Source of the DNA: Chlamydiia bacterium
GTDB taxonomy: Bacteria; Chlamydiota; Chlamydiia; Chlamydiales; JAAZZY01
Assembly: GCA_014239035.1 (NCBI GenBank)
Contig: JAAZZY010000014.1
Coordinates: 1 to 20,260, forward strand
Reading direction: 5' to 3'
DNA length: 20,260 nucleotides
The notes under the pieces are model-generated. The model ran no database searches. It was not told the origin of the DNA and saw nothing but the letters and a program-made list of their open reading frames with translations. Position numbers and translations under genes: made by a program. Position 1 is the first letter of the stretch. Every line of letters starts with the position of its first letter. This document shows positions 7,157 through 14,843 of this stretch, piece after piece.

Positions 7157-8296
7157 ATGAGCAAAGACAACCGTATTTATCTCGATAACAATTCAACCAC
7201 AGTGCTAGACCCTGAGGCGCTAGAGGCTATGCAATTCGATCTTTGTAATATCCCTCGCAATCCTTCATGTATCCACTCTTTTGGGCGTGATGCTCGTAAT
7301 GAACTGATCAAAGCAAAACGAGCTATTGCAGATGTGTTAGAAGTTAATCCAGAAGAGATTTATTTTTCCTCAGGAGCAACAGAGTCTAATAATTTTCTAT
7401 TGAAAGGTTTTCTAAAGAAAGTTTTTCCTAAAGAGGTGCTTACTACAAAGCTTGAACATAGTTCGATTTACAAAATCATAGAGGAATATGAATCTCAAGG
7501 AGGCAAAGTTCGCTTTTTGCCTGTAGATGATACTGGAGCTCCAAAAGTTGAAGATCTAAAAGAGGCCATAAGTAAAGAGACTGGTCTCATCACATTAATT
7601 GCTGTTAACAACGAGACTGGTGCTAAAACAGACTATGAGTCTATTGCACAAATAGCAGACGAAAATCAGGTGCCTTTTGTCGTCGATGGAGTAGCTCTCC
7701 TTGGAAAAGAGCCCTTTAAAATAGTGAATGGAATCAGTGGCATGACTTTTAGCGGGCACAAACTGCACGCCCCAAAAGGAATAGGGATTACATATTTAAA
7801 AGATGAGTTTGAGCTTTCTCCGTTAATTATTGGTGGCAACCAGCAAAATGCTATGCGTGCTGGCACTCACAACCTTCTGGGCATTTTAGGTTTTTCAAAA
7901 GCAATTGAGATCTTGCCAAGTCTTTTACCCAAAAAAACCATAGAGATGCAAAAACTGAGAGACTACTTTGAAGAAACTCTTCAAGATCAGCTCAAAGATG
8001 TTTTGATTAATGGGGGAACAAACCGGATCTGCAATACATCAAACCTTTCATTTTTAGGCTGTGATGGGGAAAGTTTATTAATGAGCTTAGATATGCAAGG
8101 AGTTGTGGCGTCGCATGGATCAGCTTGTTCATCAGGCTCTTTAGCGCCATCTCGCATTCTCTCATCTATGGGCTATCCAAAAGAGCGTGTAGAGTCCGCT
8201 ATTCGTTTTTCTATAAGTAGGTTTACTCAAAAAGATGAACTAGATCGTGCGATCTCCATTATCGTAAAAACCGTTAAGAAAATACGCACACTTTAA
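7157..8296 (+). CDS. NifS/IscS-like cysteine desulfurase (class I, PLP)
   Basis: Takes sulfur from cysteine, leaving alanine, and passes it as a persulfide to Fe-S assembly or tRNA thiolation. The 379-aa chain has the class V aminotransferase fold: IYLDNNSTT near 7-15, SSGATESNN at 71-79, LEHSS with H101, NNETG at 151-155, D177, SGHKLHAPKG with the PLP lysine K202, the active-site loop GSACSSG with C324, and R350 in IRFS. One odd point: the Gln that normally touches the PLP ring (VDAxQ) is Ala180 (VDGVA). No iscU/nifU-type scaffold gene lies beside it. It matches CT258 in order (memory). The last four bases overlap the convergent symporter gene. Close relatives include kynureninase-like enzymes, but the Cys loop favours desulfurase. 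Confidence 0.9.
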   Translation: MSKDNRIYLDNNSTTVLDPEALEAMQFDLCNIPRNPSCIHSFGRDARNELIKAKRAIADVLEVNPEEIYFSSGATESNNFLLKGFLKKVFPKEVLTTKLEHSSIYKIIEEYESQGGKVRFLPVDDTGAPKVEDLKEAISKETGLITLIAVNNETGAKTDYESIAQIADENQVPFVVDGVALLGKEPFKIVNGISGMTFSGHKLHAPKGIGITYLKDEFELSPLIIGGNQQNAMRAGTHNLLGILGFSKAIEILPSLLPKKTIEMQKLRDYFEETLQDQLKDVLINGGTNRICNTSNLSFLGCDGESLLMSLDMQGVVASHGSACSSGSLAPSRILSSMGYPKERVESAIRFSISRFTQKDELDRAISIIVKTVKKIRTL

Positions 8297-9615
8297 GATT
8301 CTAAAAGATGCTCTTGGGTCTCTTCAATAATTTTAGGAGAGTGCCCGATAATTCCAACCAGGTTCATGACAACCATAAGTCCAATTGATAGATCCGCAAG
8401 TAACCAGACAGTGCTAGTGTGGGCAAATCCACCTAGGGGAAGCGTAAGTATATACAGATATTTAAACCTCTTTATAGCCCTACGAGAAAAGAGATATTCA
8501 CAGGCCTTTTCTCCGCAGTAGGCCCAGGTGATGATAGTGGTAAATGCAAAGAGAGTTAGCGAGAGAATAACAATATATTTTCCAATGACATGGCCAAGGC
8601 CTGCTTCAAAAGCCCAGGTGCACATATTTGTGCTAAACTCCCCAGGTTGCTGCCAAGCACCCGTTACAATGAGAACAAGTGTTGTAATCGTGCAAATGAT
8701 CATCACAATAAATGGGGCGATCATTCCAACGATCCCTTCAATAAAAGGGTCCTTGCAGCGTGCTCCAGCCTGTAAGATCGGTGCAATACCGCACCCCGCA
8801 TCTGTTGCAAAAATGCCTCGCTCAAAACCAGCAGTGATCGCACGTGACAGACCAAAGCCTAAAGCTCCACCAGCAGCTGACTTAAAAGTGAATGCAGATT
8901 GAAAAATAAGGCCAAAAGCTGAAAGGACATGTGCCCTAAAAGTAAATAAAATGATTAAAGCAGCAAGTAGGTACAAGGCTGTCATAGCAGGGACCATGGT
9001 GCTCACAACTTTAGCAAGGCGCTTAATTCCTCCTAAAAGAACAGCAGCTACTGCTAGGACAAGGCATCCGATAATCCAGGTAGGTGAAATTCCCATCTTC
9101 ATGAGAGGAAGCATCATTGAGTTAACTTGAACAAGGTTGCCCACTGTAAAGGCTGCAATGATGGCAAAAATAGAAAATAGGGCGGCCATTTTTTTATAAC
9201 CGAGTCCTTTAGAGAGGTAGTACATAGGGCCTCCCACATACTCACCCTCAGAGTTTTTCTCTCGGTACTTTAGGCTTAAAAAGCATCCAGAAAACTTGAT
9301 GATAGCTCCAAGAGATGCCATGATCCACATCCAAATCAGAGATCCAGGTCCACCTGTTGCTAAGGCAACCGCCATCCCTGAGATATTTCCAGTGCCTAAA
9401 TTGCCGGCTAAAACAGCAGAAAGAGCCTCAAAATTTGAGATCGTGCCTTCTTCCTGGTACTCATTTTTTCTAAAAAGCTCTTTGAACCCAACTTTAATTT
9501 TTGAAAATTGGATAAACTTTAGACGGGTGCTCAAGTATAGACCCAGCGCAAAGAGCACGGGGAAAATAATAAACAACGTAAGATAGTGGTTAAAGAGCTC
9601 TAATATTGAAGTCAT
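8293..9615 (-). CDS. Sodium:alanine (AGCS family) amino acid symporter
   Basis: Imports alanine or glycine with Na+ across the inner membrane. The 440-aa protein has about ten hydrophobic helices and the family signatures GNLGTGNISG (71-80) with GGPGSLIWMW (88-97), GGPMYYLSKG near 128-137, and ERGIFATDAGCGIAP (265-279). ATG 9615 fits the usual N-terminus, but no purine-rich ribosome site precedes it; the bases just upstream read ACCCC. It is convergent with the NifS-like gene (4-bp overlap), and a 143-base AT-rich gap separates it from the CNNM gene upstream on the same strand, so it may have its own promoter. Substrate identity (alanine, glycine, D-alanine) cannot be told from sequence. Confidence 0.93.
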   Translation of the reverse strand: MTSILELFNHYLTLFIIFPVLFALGLYLSTRLKFIQFSKIKVGFKELFRKNEYQEEGTISNFEALSAVLAGNLGTGNISGMAVALATGGPGSLIWMWIMASLGAIIKFSGCFLSLKYREKNSEGEYVGGPMYYLSKGLGYKKMAALFSIFAIIAAFTVGNLVQVNSMMLPLMKMGISPTWIIGCLVLAVAAVLLGGIKRLAKVVSTMVPAMTALYLLAALIILFTFRAHVLSAFGLIFQSAFTFKSAAGGALGFGLSRAITAGFERGIFATDAGCGIAPILQAGARCKDPFIEGIVGMIAPFIVMIICTITTLVLIVTGAWQQPGEFSTNMCTWAFEAGLGHVIGKYIVILSLTLFAFTTIITWAYCGEKACEYLFSRRAIKRFKYLYILTLPLGGFAHTSTVWLLADLSIGLMVVMNLVGIIGHSPKIIEETQEHLLES

Positions 9616-9758
9616 GGGGTAAATAAGATAGTTATTGAATACTTATTTCTTAAAATAAAGATTGCCTTATATTTTATCATTAGGGAACTTTAAATAATAA
9701 CACTTTATTATTCAAATTAAAAATTTATTATGAATAGGAGAAGATGATTAAAGTTTTG

Positions 9759-10997
9759 TTAGATAGTCGAGCGGACCCAAACTTTTTTGACATTGCCTAA
9801 AGAGATATCTTCGATTCGCATCTCATAGGTGCCAATTTTAACAAGCTCGCCTTTTTCAGGAAGATGACCTAAAATTTCTTCGACAAGCTCCCCTAAATTT
9901 GAGCAGCCCTCGAGCTCGATATTGGCTTGAAATTCTTCGTTGAAGACTTTGAGGGGCATTTCAGCTGGGAGCGTGCGATCAACAAGTGAATATTTCTTGG
10001 TTTGGATAACGGGTAGGGTATCTTCAATCCCTTCTCCAAAAAGAGCTTTAATAAGTGCATCAAGAGTAAGAACTCCAATGGCCTGCCCTTGGTGGTCAAG
10101 AACCACCGCTGTCTTTTGCTTGTTATGCCTAAACTGATTTAATATCTCACTAGCAGGGGCGTCTTGAACTACAAACCAAGGTGGGGATATGAATTTTTTT
10201 ATTTCATCTTCAGGATTTGCGCGAATTAAGTTGCGCGTGTCGACAATACCAACCACGTTATGCCTTTGCTTTTGATAGATTGGCAAAAAAGGATGGTAGG
10301 TTTTATCGAGAGTCTCTCGAACTTTTGCAACCGTTTGAGAATTAGATGCCATGTGAACTTGATGGAGGGCAGTCATGACATTGGTGGCCATTTTTTTCTT
10401 CAAGTTGAGAATGTTATTGACCAGTTGGTTAAATTCGGGATCTTCTTCAATAGGTCTAAGTTCATGGCTCTGTTCTTCTACTGCGCGCTGAAGCTCGTCT
10501 CGTGTTACACTCATAAGGTGAGTCTCTCCCTTACCCGTAAATATAAAATTGATGGCCTTACTAATTAAACCAATCGACCAAGTAACCGGGATCATGATTT
10601 TAGAAAACACGTAGATTATTGGAATTCCGGACATGATTACATGACCTGAAAATTTTCTGGCGGCAAAGAGGGGAGTGAGCTCTGCAAAAATGAGTACGAT
10701 AATGACTTGAGAGAGTGGGGCTAAATCAGGATTAAGTCCCATTGAATAATAAAAGCGTCTAGAACACTCAGAGCCAACCTGCATGCAAAAATTTACTCCA
10801 AAGAGAGTTGTGCCAAAAAGTCGAGGAGGGTTCTGAAGCAGACTGTAGAGCCAGCTAGCGCGTTTAGATCCTTTGCTAACAAAATACTGCAGGCGTACTT
10901 TGTTAAATGAAACTGAGGCCATCTCCATCATTGCAAAGAAGGCCTGAACTAAAATACATCCCAGAGTTAAAATGAGCCAGAATACTGATTTATGCAT
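9759..10997 (-). CDS. CNNM/CorC-HlyC family membrane protein with CBS pair (divergent paralogue)
   Basis: Domains: DUF21 membrane part (about 1-185, three or four helices), two CBS repeats (about 205-265 and 272-322), and a C-terminal CorC/HlyC domain (about 335-411). This family is linked to Mg2+ or Co2+ efflux in bacteria; older genomes call them TlyC/hemolysin. The DUF21 consensus motifs are altered: SASE is AMME (22-25) and GEIxPK is AELTP (105-109), so this copy may have lost transport and act as a partner of its neighbour (inference). Start ATG 10997 comes one base after the stop of the upstream paralogue (TAG-C-ATG), which implies coupling. It corresponds to CT256 in order (memory). 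Confidence 0.88.
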   Translation of the reverse strand: MHKSVFWLILTLGCILVQAFFAMMEMASVSFNKVRLQYFVSKGSKRASWLYSLLQNPPRLFGTTLFGVNFCMQVGSECSRRFYYSMGLNPDLAPLSQVIIVLIFAELTPLFAARKFSGHVIMSGIPIIYVFSKIMIPVTWSIGLISKAINFIFTGKGETHLMSVTRDELQRAVEEQSHELRPIEEDPEFNQLVNNILNLKKKMATNVMTALHQVHMASNSQTVAKVRETLDKTYHPFLPIYQKQRHNVVGIVDTRNLIRANPEDEIKKFISPPWFVVQDAPASEILNQFRHNKQKTAVVLDHQGQAIGVLTLDALIKALFGEGIEDTLPVIQTKKYSLVDRTLPAEMPLKVFNEEFQANIELEGCSNLGELVEEILGHLPEKGELVKIGTYEMRIEDISLGNVKKVWVRSTI

Positions 10998-10998
10998 G

Positions 10999-12225
10999 CT
11001 ACTTCTTAAGTTTCCTTATGTAAACCCGCCTAATGCGGTTTGGATCTGCAGATAAAATGTGGAAGAAGAATCCTTCTTCTTCAATTTTATCACCTGCTTT
11101 CGGCAGGGTTTCAACTTTTTCAATGAGCCAGCCATTGATAGTCACCATATTTCCTGGGCTGCCTAGGTATGATCCAAAAATTTCTTCAAACTCTTTTAGC
11201 TCAAGTTTTCCACTGGCAATAATTGCATTATTACCAGCTGGTGTATACTTAGTTTTTTGATCTCGATTGTCAGTAATTTCACCGACAACTGCTTCAATAA
11301 GATCTTCTTGGGTTAAAAGACCGCTAATAGTTCCATATTCATCGACTACGATAGCTAGAGAGCGCGCTTGATTGTCTAAGTGGCGCAATAGGTTTTTCGC
11401 AGGCATTGATTCAGGTACATAGTAGGGTTTAATCAAAAAAGGGATAAGATCTTGTGGCCTTGAGAGTTTTTCTTTCTGCAGGAAATAGTTGCGGATGCTG
11501 ATAATTCCTTTCATATTCTCAAGGTCTCCATCACAAACTGGGAGCCTTGAAACTTCTTGGTCTACTAGAGTTTTCTCGAGGTCATCTAAGGGTTGATTTA
11601 AATCATAATAGATAATTTCTTCTCGAGGCCTCTTAAACTCTTTAACAGCTTTGTGGCGCAGATAGATATAGCCTTGCATTAGGGTGGCTTCTCTTGTGTT
11701 TACAATCCCTTGCTTTTCACCAGCTTTGAGGGCATGTTTGAGTTCCTCTCTAGTGATTCGTTTCTCTCTTTTTAAGAAAAAGAAAATTGAACGGACTAAA
11801 AAAGAAGCAAAGATAGTAATCGTTGATCGAACTGGCCCTAAAATGAATCGGGCTCCTGCAATCACTGGGGAGATAAACGATGCGTAGGCCGTATTGTTTT
11901 GCATAGCAAGGGTTTTCGGAATAATTTCACCAAAAATTAAGGTGATGCCCAAAGGCACGCCGACTGTGAGGAGCCAGCTTGAAAGAGTTCCGAAGATATG
12001 CGAAGTTGTGTTTTGAATCAAAATGTTTACCAGCACATTGATCATCAATATGGTCACTAACAGCTCGTACGGGGATTTGAGTAGATTGGAAATAAGCTTT
12101 TTGCGAGGATGAGAGTCCTTGGCAAAGCTCTTTACTTTCATTGGAGATAAAGAAAAAAGTGCTGTTTCAGAGGCTGAGAACATTCCCGAGAGAATGGTTA
12201 AGATAACCAGAAGTATTATGGCCAT
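10999..12225 (-). CDS. CNNM/CorC-HlyC family membrane protein with CBS pair (canonical paralogue)
   Basis: A 408-aa protein with the same plan as its neighbour, but with the DUF21 motifs intact: FSASETAL (16-23), INVLVN (62-67) and GEIIPKTLA (99-107). CBS repeats lie at about 200-260 and 270-320; the second contains VDEYGTISGLLT. A CorC/HlyC domain ends the protein. CBS pairs bind adenosine nucleotides and gate Mg2+ export in studied members. ATG 12225 starts three bases after the stop of the FtsB-like gene. Two adjacent paralogues suggest a heterodimer or a duplication with divergence. It corresponds to CT257 in order (memory). The substrate is inferred from the family. Confidence 0.91.
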   Translation of the reverse strand: MAIILLVILTILSGMFSASETALFSLSPMKVKSFAKDSHPRKKLISNLLKSPYELLVTILMINVLVNILIQNTTSHIFGTLSSWLLTVGVPLGITLIFGEIIPKTLAMQNNTAYASFISPVIAGARFILGPVRSTITIFASFLVRSIFFFLKREKRITREELKHALKAGEKQGIVNTREATLMQGYIYLRHKAVKEFKRPREEIIYYDLNQPLDDLEKTLVDQEVSRLPVCDGDLENMKGIISIRNYFLQKEKLSRPQDLIPFLIKPYYVPESMPAKNLLRHLDNQARSLAIVVDEYGTISGLLTQEDLIEAVVGEITDNRDQKTKYTPAGNNAIIASGKLELKEFEEIFGSYLGSPGNMVTINGWLIEKVETLPKAGDKIEEEGFFFHILSADPNRIRRVYIRKLKK

Positions 12226-12228
12226 ATT

Positions 12229-12561
12229 TTACTGGGGGTTGACAAAGTAGACTTTGGTTTGTCCCTCTGAGATAAGTCCGAGTTCTTTTTTTAGGATCAT
12301 CTCTACCGATTTTTGATCTTCTAAACTGTTGATTTGAAATGATAAACGGCTTTGATTTTTCTTTAGCTTTTGCATGGACTGGTCGAGTTTAGTGTGGTTT
12401 TTCTTAAGTTGAAGGTATTTGTGGTCAACTCGATGGATTGCAACGCCAAAACCTATAATATTCAATATGATAAATGCATAAACCCACCAAGAACGAACGA
12501 ACAGTTCTTTAAAGACTCTCTCTTTAACAGAATAGAAGTTAAAGCTGTTTAACGTGGTCAT
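12229..12561 (-). CDS. FtsB/DivIC-like septum formation protein (110 aa)
   Basis: A small bitopic membrane protein: cytoplasmic N-terminus, one membrane helix at about 25-42, a periplasmic coiled coil at about 45-82 rich in Lys, Gln and Leu, then KKELGLISEG and KVYF (91-106). The last block is the hallmark ending of the FtsB/DivIC family (E-x-x-A-R-x-x-L-G-x-x-x-x-G-E). Such proteins bind FtsL and FtsQ and activate septal peptidoglycan synthesis. In Chlamydiota, which lack FtsZ, divisome subunits of this type still matter. It is the first gene of a minus-strand run with the two CNNM genes. The ribosome site before ATG 12561 is weak. It could instead be another one-TM coiled-coil protein; no ftsL or ftsI is adjacent. 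Confidence 0.68.
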   Translation of the reverse strand: MTTLNSFNFYSVKERVFKELFVRSWWVYAFIILNIIGFGVAIHRVDHKYLQLKKNHTKLDQSMQKLKKNQSRLSFQINSLEDQKSVEMILKKELGLISEGQTKVYFVNPQ

Positions 12562-12962
12562 TATAAGCCATTTAATTTATTCATATCACAAGAAGGAGTG
12601 CTCGTAATTACCTCACCCTCTTAGCTCATTGTCTTTTTTCTCGCGTTAAAAGCAAGAAGAAATTTCTCAAATTGTGGGTACTAAAATTGTGAAATTTGAA
12701 TATAAAAACAAGGCTTTTTTTAAAATATTTCAAGAGATTAATGATCAATAAAATAAGAAAAGTTTGCATCTATTCAATTTTTTTTTTAAACTCAAAACTA
12801 AATCACTTTTATGATGGGGTCTCAATAACCCCGTCCTTATTGTTGCTCTAATCAACAAAAAAGGCCGCAGAATATCTCCTGCAACCCTTATCGCTTAATT
12901 AAGCATTAGAGCTATCCTTTTTCCGAATCAGCATTTTGCGATGAAAAAGTCGCTTGATCAGC
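12562..12962. other. AT-rich non-coding block
   Basis: No credible reading frame. It holds the upstream region of the FtsB-like gene (promoter not resolved), a 10-T run at 12778-12787, an imperfect long hairpin around 12696-12733, a hairpin GGGGT/ACCCC at 12816-12832, TTGTTG/CAACAA at about 12840-12856, the terminator of the right-hand gene, and a 12-bp palindrome GCTTAATTAAGC at 12893-12904. Confidence 0.6.
12857..12886 (-). terminator. Rho-independent terminator of the one-TM protein gene
   Basis: On minus: GGTTGCAGGA, loop GATA, TTCTGCGGCC (10 bp including three G-U pairs), immediately followed by six U. It lies about 75 bases after the stop of the gene at 12963-14090 and ends the dcd-side minus transcript. 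Confidence 0.85.
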
Positions 12963-14090
12963 CTAATCATCAGTTGACGGAGCTTCATTTGGTGAAGTCT
13001 TTTGATCTAGTCCTTCACTTTTTTCGTCTGAGATCAAGTAGTCTCCATTTTCTCCTTTCTGTATATTAAGTTTTTTCAATACTGATTCAAAAAGAGCCTC
13101 TTCCAGCTCGGCGGGGAAAGTTTGAATAAACTTATTTAATCTTTTTTGATCGCCCGTCTTTAGGAAGTCCACTATTTGAGACTCAATAAACTGTGGATAA
13201 CCTTTCTCTGATGTAATACGTTGTTGGAAAATCCCTTTAAGGAGTACAGCTTGTGGATTAACATAACCATCTATTGGGACTTTCCCCCTAGAGTCGAATA
13301 CGGTATATTCATCTGTAGCACCCACTTGAACTTTAACCTTGATATTGGTCATTTCTGCGTCTAGGACGTCAGTATAGCGAAGAGCATAAGCATAAGGGAA
13401 ATCTTTGCTTTCTTCCATGTGAGGTTGGTAGGCGTCCATTAACTTTTGCCACTGATCGTAATTAGCGACATCTGCTGATCTTAGAAGAGAGTCAAATAAG
13501 ACTTTTTTGTCTAGCTTAGGGTAGAGCTCTTCAAAATTGGTCAAAGTTGTATCACAACCTGTTGCAATAAGAGCTCCAAGTTTTGAAGTGCTCGGAAGAG
13601 TAATAAACTCACCGTTAGGTGTTTTAATTTGAGCGCCTTTTCTAAATTCAGATAAAATTTCCACCTTCTCTTCATCAGAAGAGTTATTGACTAGATCCCA
13701 AAAATTTGCGTACTTGTCTGCATAAAGCATTTTTCCTACGCGGGCATTCGGAGGAAGTAAGATGTCTAGGCACGCTTCATTTCTGGGGCCACCATCAAAC
13801 ATAGGAGGTTTGAATGAGGTTCCTTGCTGCTTAGTTACTTCTTCTAAAATGTCTCCAAATTTTTCAAGTTTTACGTTTTGAGAGTGATTTTGAAAAGCCA
13901 GCGCTGCTATCACGACAAGGGCTAAGCCGGAGGCTACATAAACTGTCTTATTGCTGTTTGCATTTGCAACGGATGCTTGGATTGCTTTTGTTGCATTAAT
14001 AATGTCACGATTGACATCGGATGTTTTTGCTTTCTGCTGCTGAGCAGAATATCCAAAAACGCTTGGATCTGCTGTTTGTACTCTTGCCAT
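12963..14090 (-). CDS. Unknown single-pass membrane protein (375 aa)
   Basis: I do not recognise a family. The first 45 residues are polar and Ala/Asn/Gln-rich, followed by one membrane helix (about 50-66, TVYVASGLALVVIAALAF) and a long domain of about 300 residues with mixed helices and strands. That domain contains only two Cys (CLDILL and GCDTTL). The last 20 residues are acidic and Ser/Pro-rich, probably disordered. There is no signal peptidase site, so it is likely anchored with most of the chain on one side of the inner membrane. It follows dcd on the same strand after 84 bases and is closed by a strong terminator. A polar N-tail, one TM and a large domain would suit a secretion-system or envelope component, but that is guesswork. 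Confidence 0.78.
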   Translation of the reverse strand: MARVQTADPSVFGYSAQQQKAKTSDVNRDIINATKAIQASVANANSNKTVYVASGLALVVIAALAFQNHSQNVKLEKFGDILEEVTKQQGTSFKPPMFDGGPRNEACLDILLPPNARVGKMLYADKYANFWDLVNNSSDEEKVEILSEFRKGAQIKTPNGEFITLPSTSKLGALIATGCDTTLTNFEELYPKLDKKVLFDSLLRSADVANYDQWQKLMDAYQPHMEESKDFPYAYALRYTDVLDAEMTNIKVKVQVGATDEYTVFDSRGKVPIDGYVNPQAVLLKGIFQQRITSEKGYPQFIESQIVDFLKTGDQKRLNKFIQTFPAELEEALFESVLKKLNIQKGENGDYLISDEKSEGLDQKTSPNEAPSTDD

Positions 14091-14174
14091 AGCCTGTAAA
14101 TCCTAAATTTTAGTTCTTAATATAAAAACTTACATCCAATTTAGCCGTATAGGCTTTTTTTTAGCGAATTAAAT

Positions 14175-14747
14175 TTATGTTTTAGCTTCTGCGTTAACAA
14201 TTGGAATAGTGATACCAGTTTGATGCATGTACTTTCCTTTCCTCATAGCGTATGAAACTTCGCAAGGTTCATCGGATTCAAAAAAGAGAACCTGCGCAAG
14301 ACCTTCGTTGGCATAAATCTTGGCTGGAAGAGGTGTTGTATTTGAGATCTCTAAAGTCACATAGCCCTCCCACTCAGGTTCAAAGGGTGTAACATTGACG
14401 ATGATCCCGCAGCGAGCGTAGGTAGATTTTCCAAGACAAATAGTCATTATGTTTCTAGGTATTCGGAAGTATTCAACGCTTCGTGCGAGTGCAAATGAAT
14501 TGGGAGGGACAATGCACACATCGGTGACAACATCTACAAAAGAATCTTCGCTGAAATTTTTGGGATCTACAATTGAATTGTGCACGTTGGTGAAAATTTT
14601 GAATTCATTGGCAACCGTTAAATCATACCCACAAGAAGATAGTCCGCGGGAGATAATATTATCGGAATCTTGTCGATCTATAAACGGCTCAATCATCTTG
14701 TATTTTTTTGCCATCTCTCGGATCCATCGGTCTGTCTTGATACTCAT
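14175..14747 (-). CDS. dcd: dCTP deaminase
   Basis: Converts dCTP to dUTP and ammonia, the main bacterial route to dTMP through dUTPase. The 190-aa length is typical of the Gram-negative homotrimer. Visible motifs: SCGYDL (38-43), GKSTYAR (106-112), and WEGYVTLEISN (126-136) where E133 corresponds to the catalytic Glu of E. coli Dcd. The C-terminal block GKYMHQTG (171-178) closes over the nucleotide. Start ATG 14747 has TGGAG on minus (plus 14755-14759). It is divergent from ruvB with a 96-base shared upstream region containing a palindrome. Chlamydial genomes also place dcd beside ruvB (CT039-CT040, from memory). Confidence 0.94.
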   Translation of the reverse strand: MSIKTDRWIREMAKKYKMIEPFIDRQDSDNIISRGLSSCGYDLTVANEFKIFTNVHNSIVDPKNFSEDSFVDVVTDVCIVPPNSFALARSVEYFRIPRNIMTICLGKSTYARCGIIVNVTPFEPEWEGYVTLEISNTTPLPAKIYANEGLAQVLFFESDEPCEVSYAMRKGKYMHQTGITIPIVNAEAKT

Positions 14748-14786
14748 AAAGATACTCCAGTATTTTTTGATGTTATTTTTCTGCTT

Positions 14787-14815
14787 TTTATGTTTAATAT
14801 GATATTAAATCACAA
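14787..14815 (-). promoter_or_regulatory. Predicted dcd promoter with palindromic spacer
   Basis: Reading minus: -35 TTGTGA (plus 14810-14815), a 17-nt spacer, -10 CATAAA (plus 14787-14792). The spacer is a perfect 17-base palindrome around one central base (TTTAATAT, G or C, ATATTAAA; plus 14793-14809). The start would fall near 14780, about 33 bases before the dcd ATG. It could be an operator site or simply AT-rich sequence. Confidence 0.45.
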
Positions 14816-14843
14816 TAAATAGTTATTTTTTTTAAGTCATTGT

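Noticed and set aside
9694..9713. AATAATAA/TTATTATT hairpin between the symporter and CNNM genes
   Set aside because: It is made only of A-T pairs with no T-run downstream; probably AT-rich chance.
12615..12690. TTAGCTCATTG, resembling a tRNA D-arm
   Set aside because: There is no T-arm (GGTTCRA), no anticodon stem and no acceptor pairing on either strand.
14143..14162. AGCC/GGCT hairpin followed by T-run between dcd and the one-TM gene
   Set aside because: The stem is only 4 bp and the T-run faces the plus direction, while both flanking genes are on minus.
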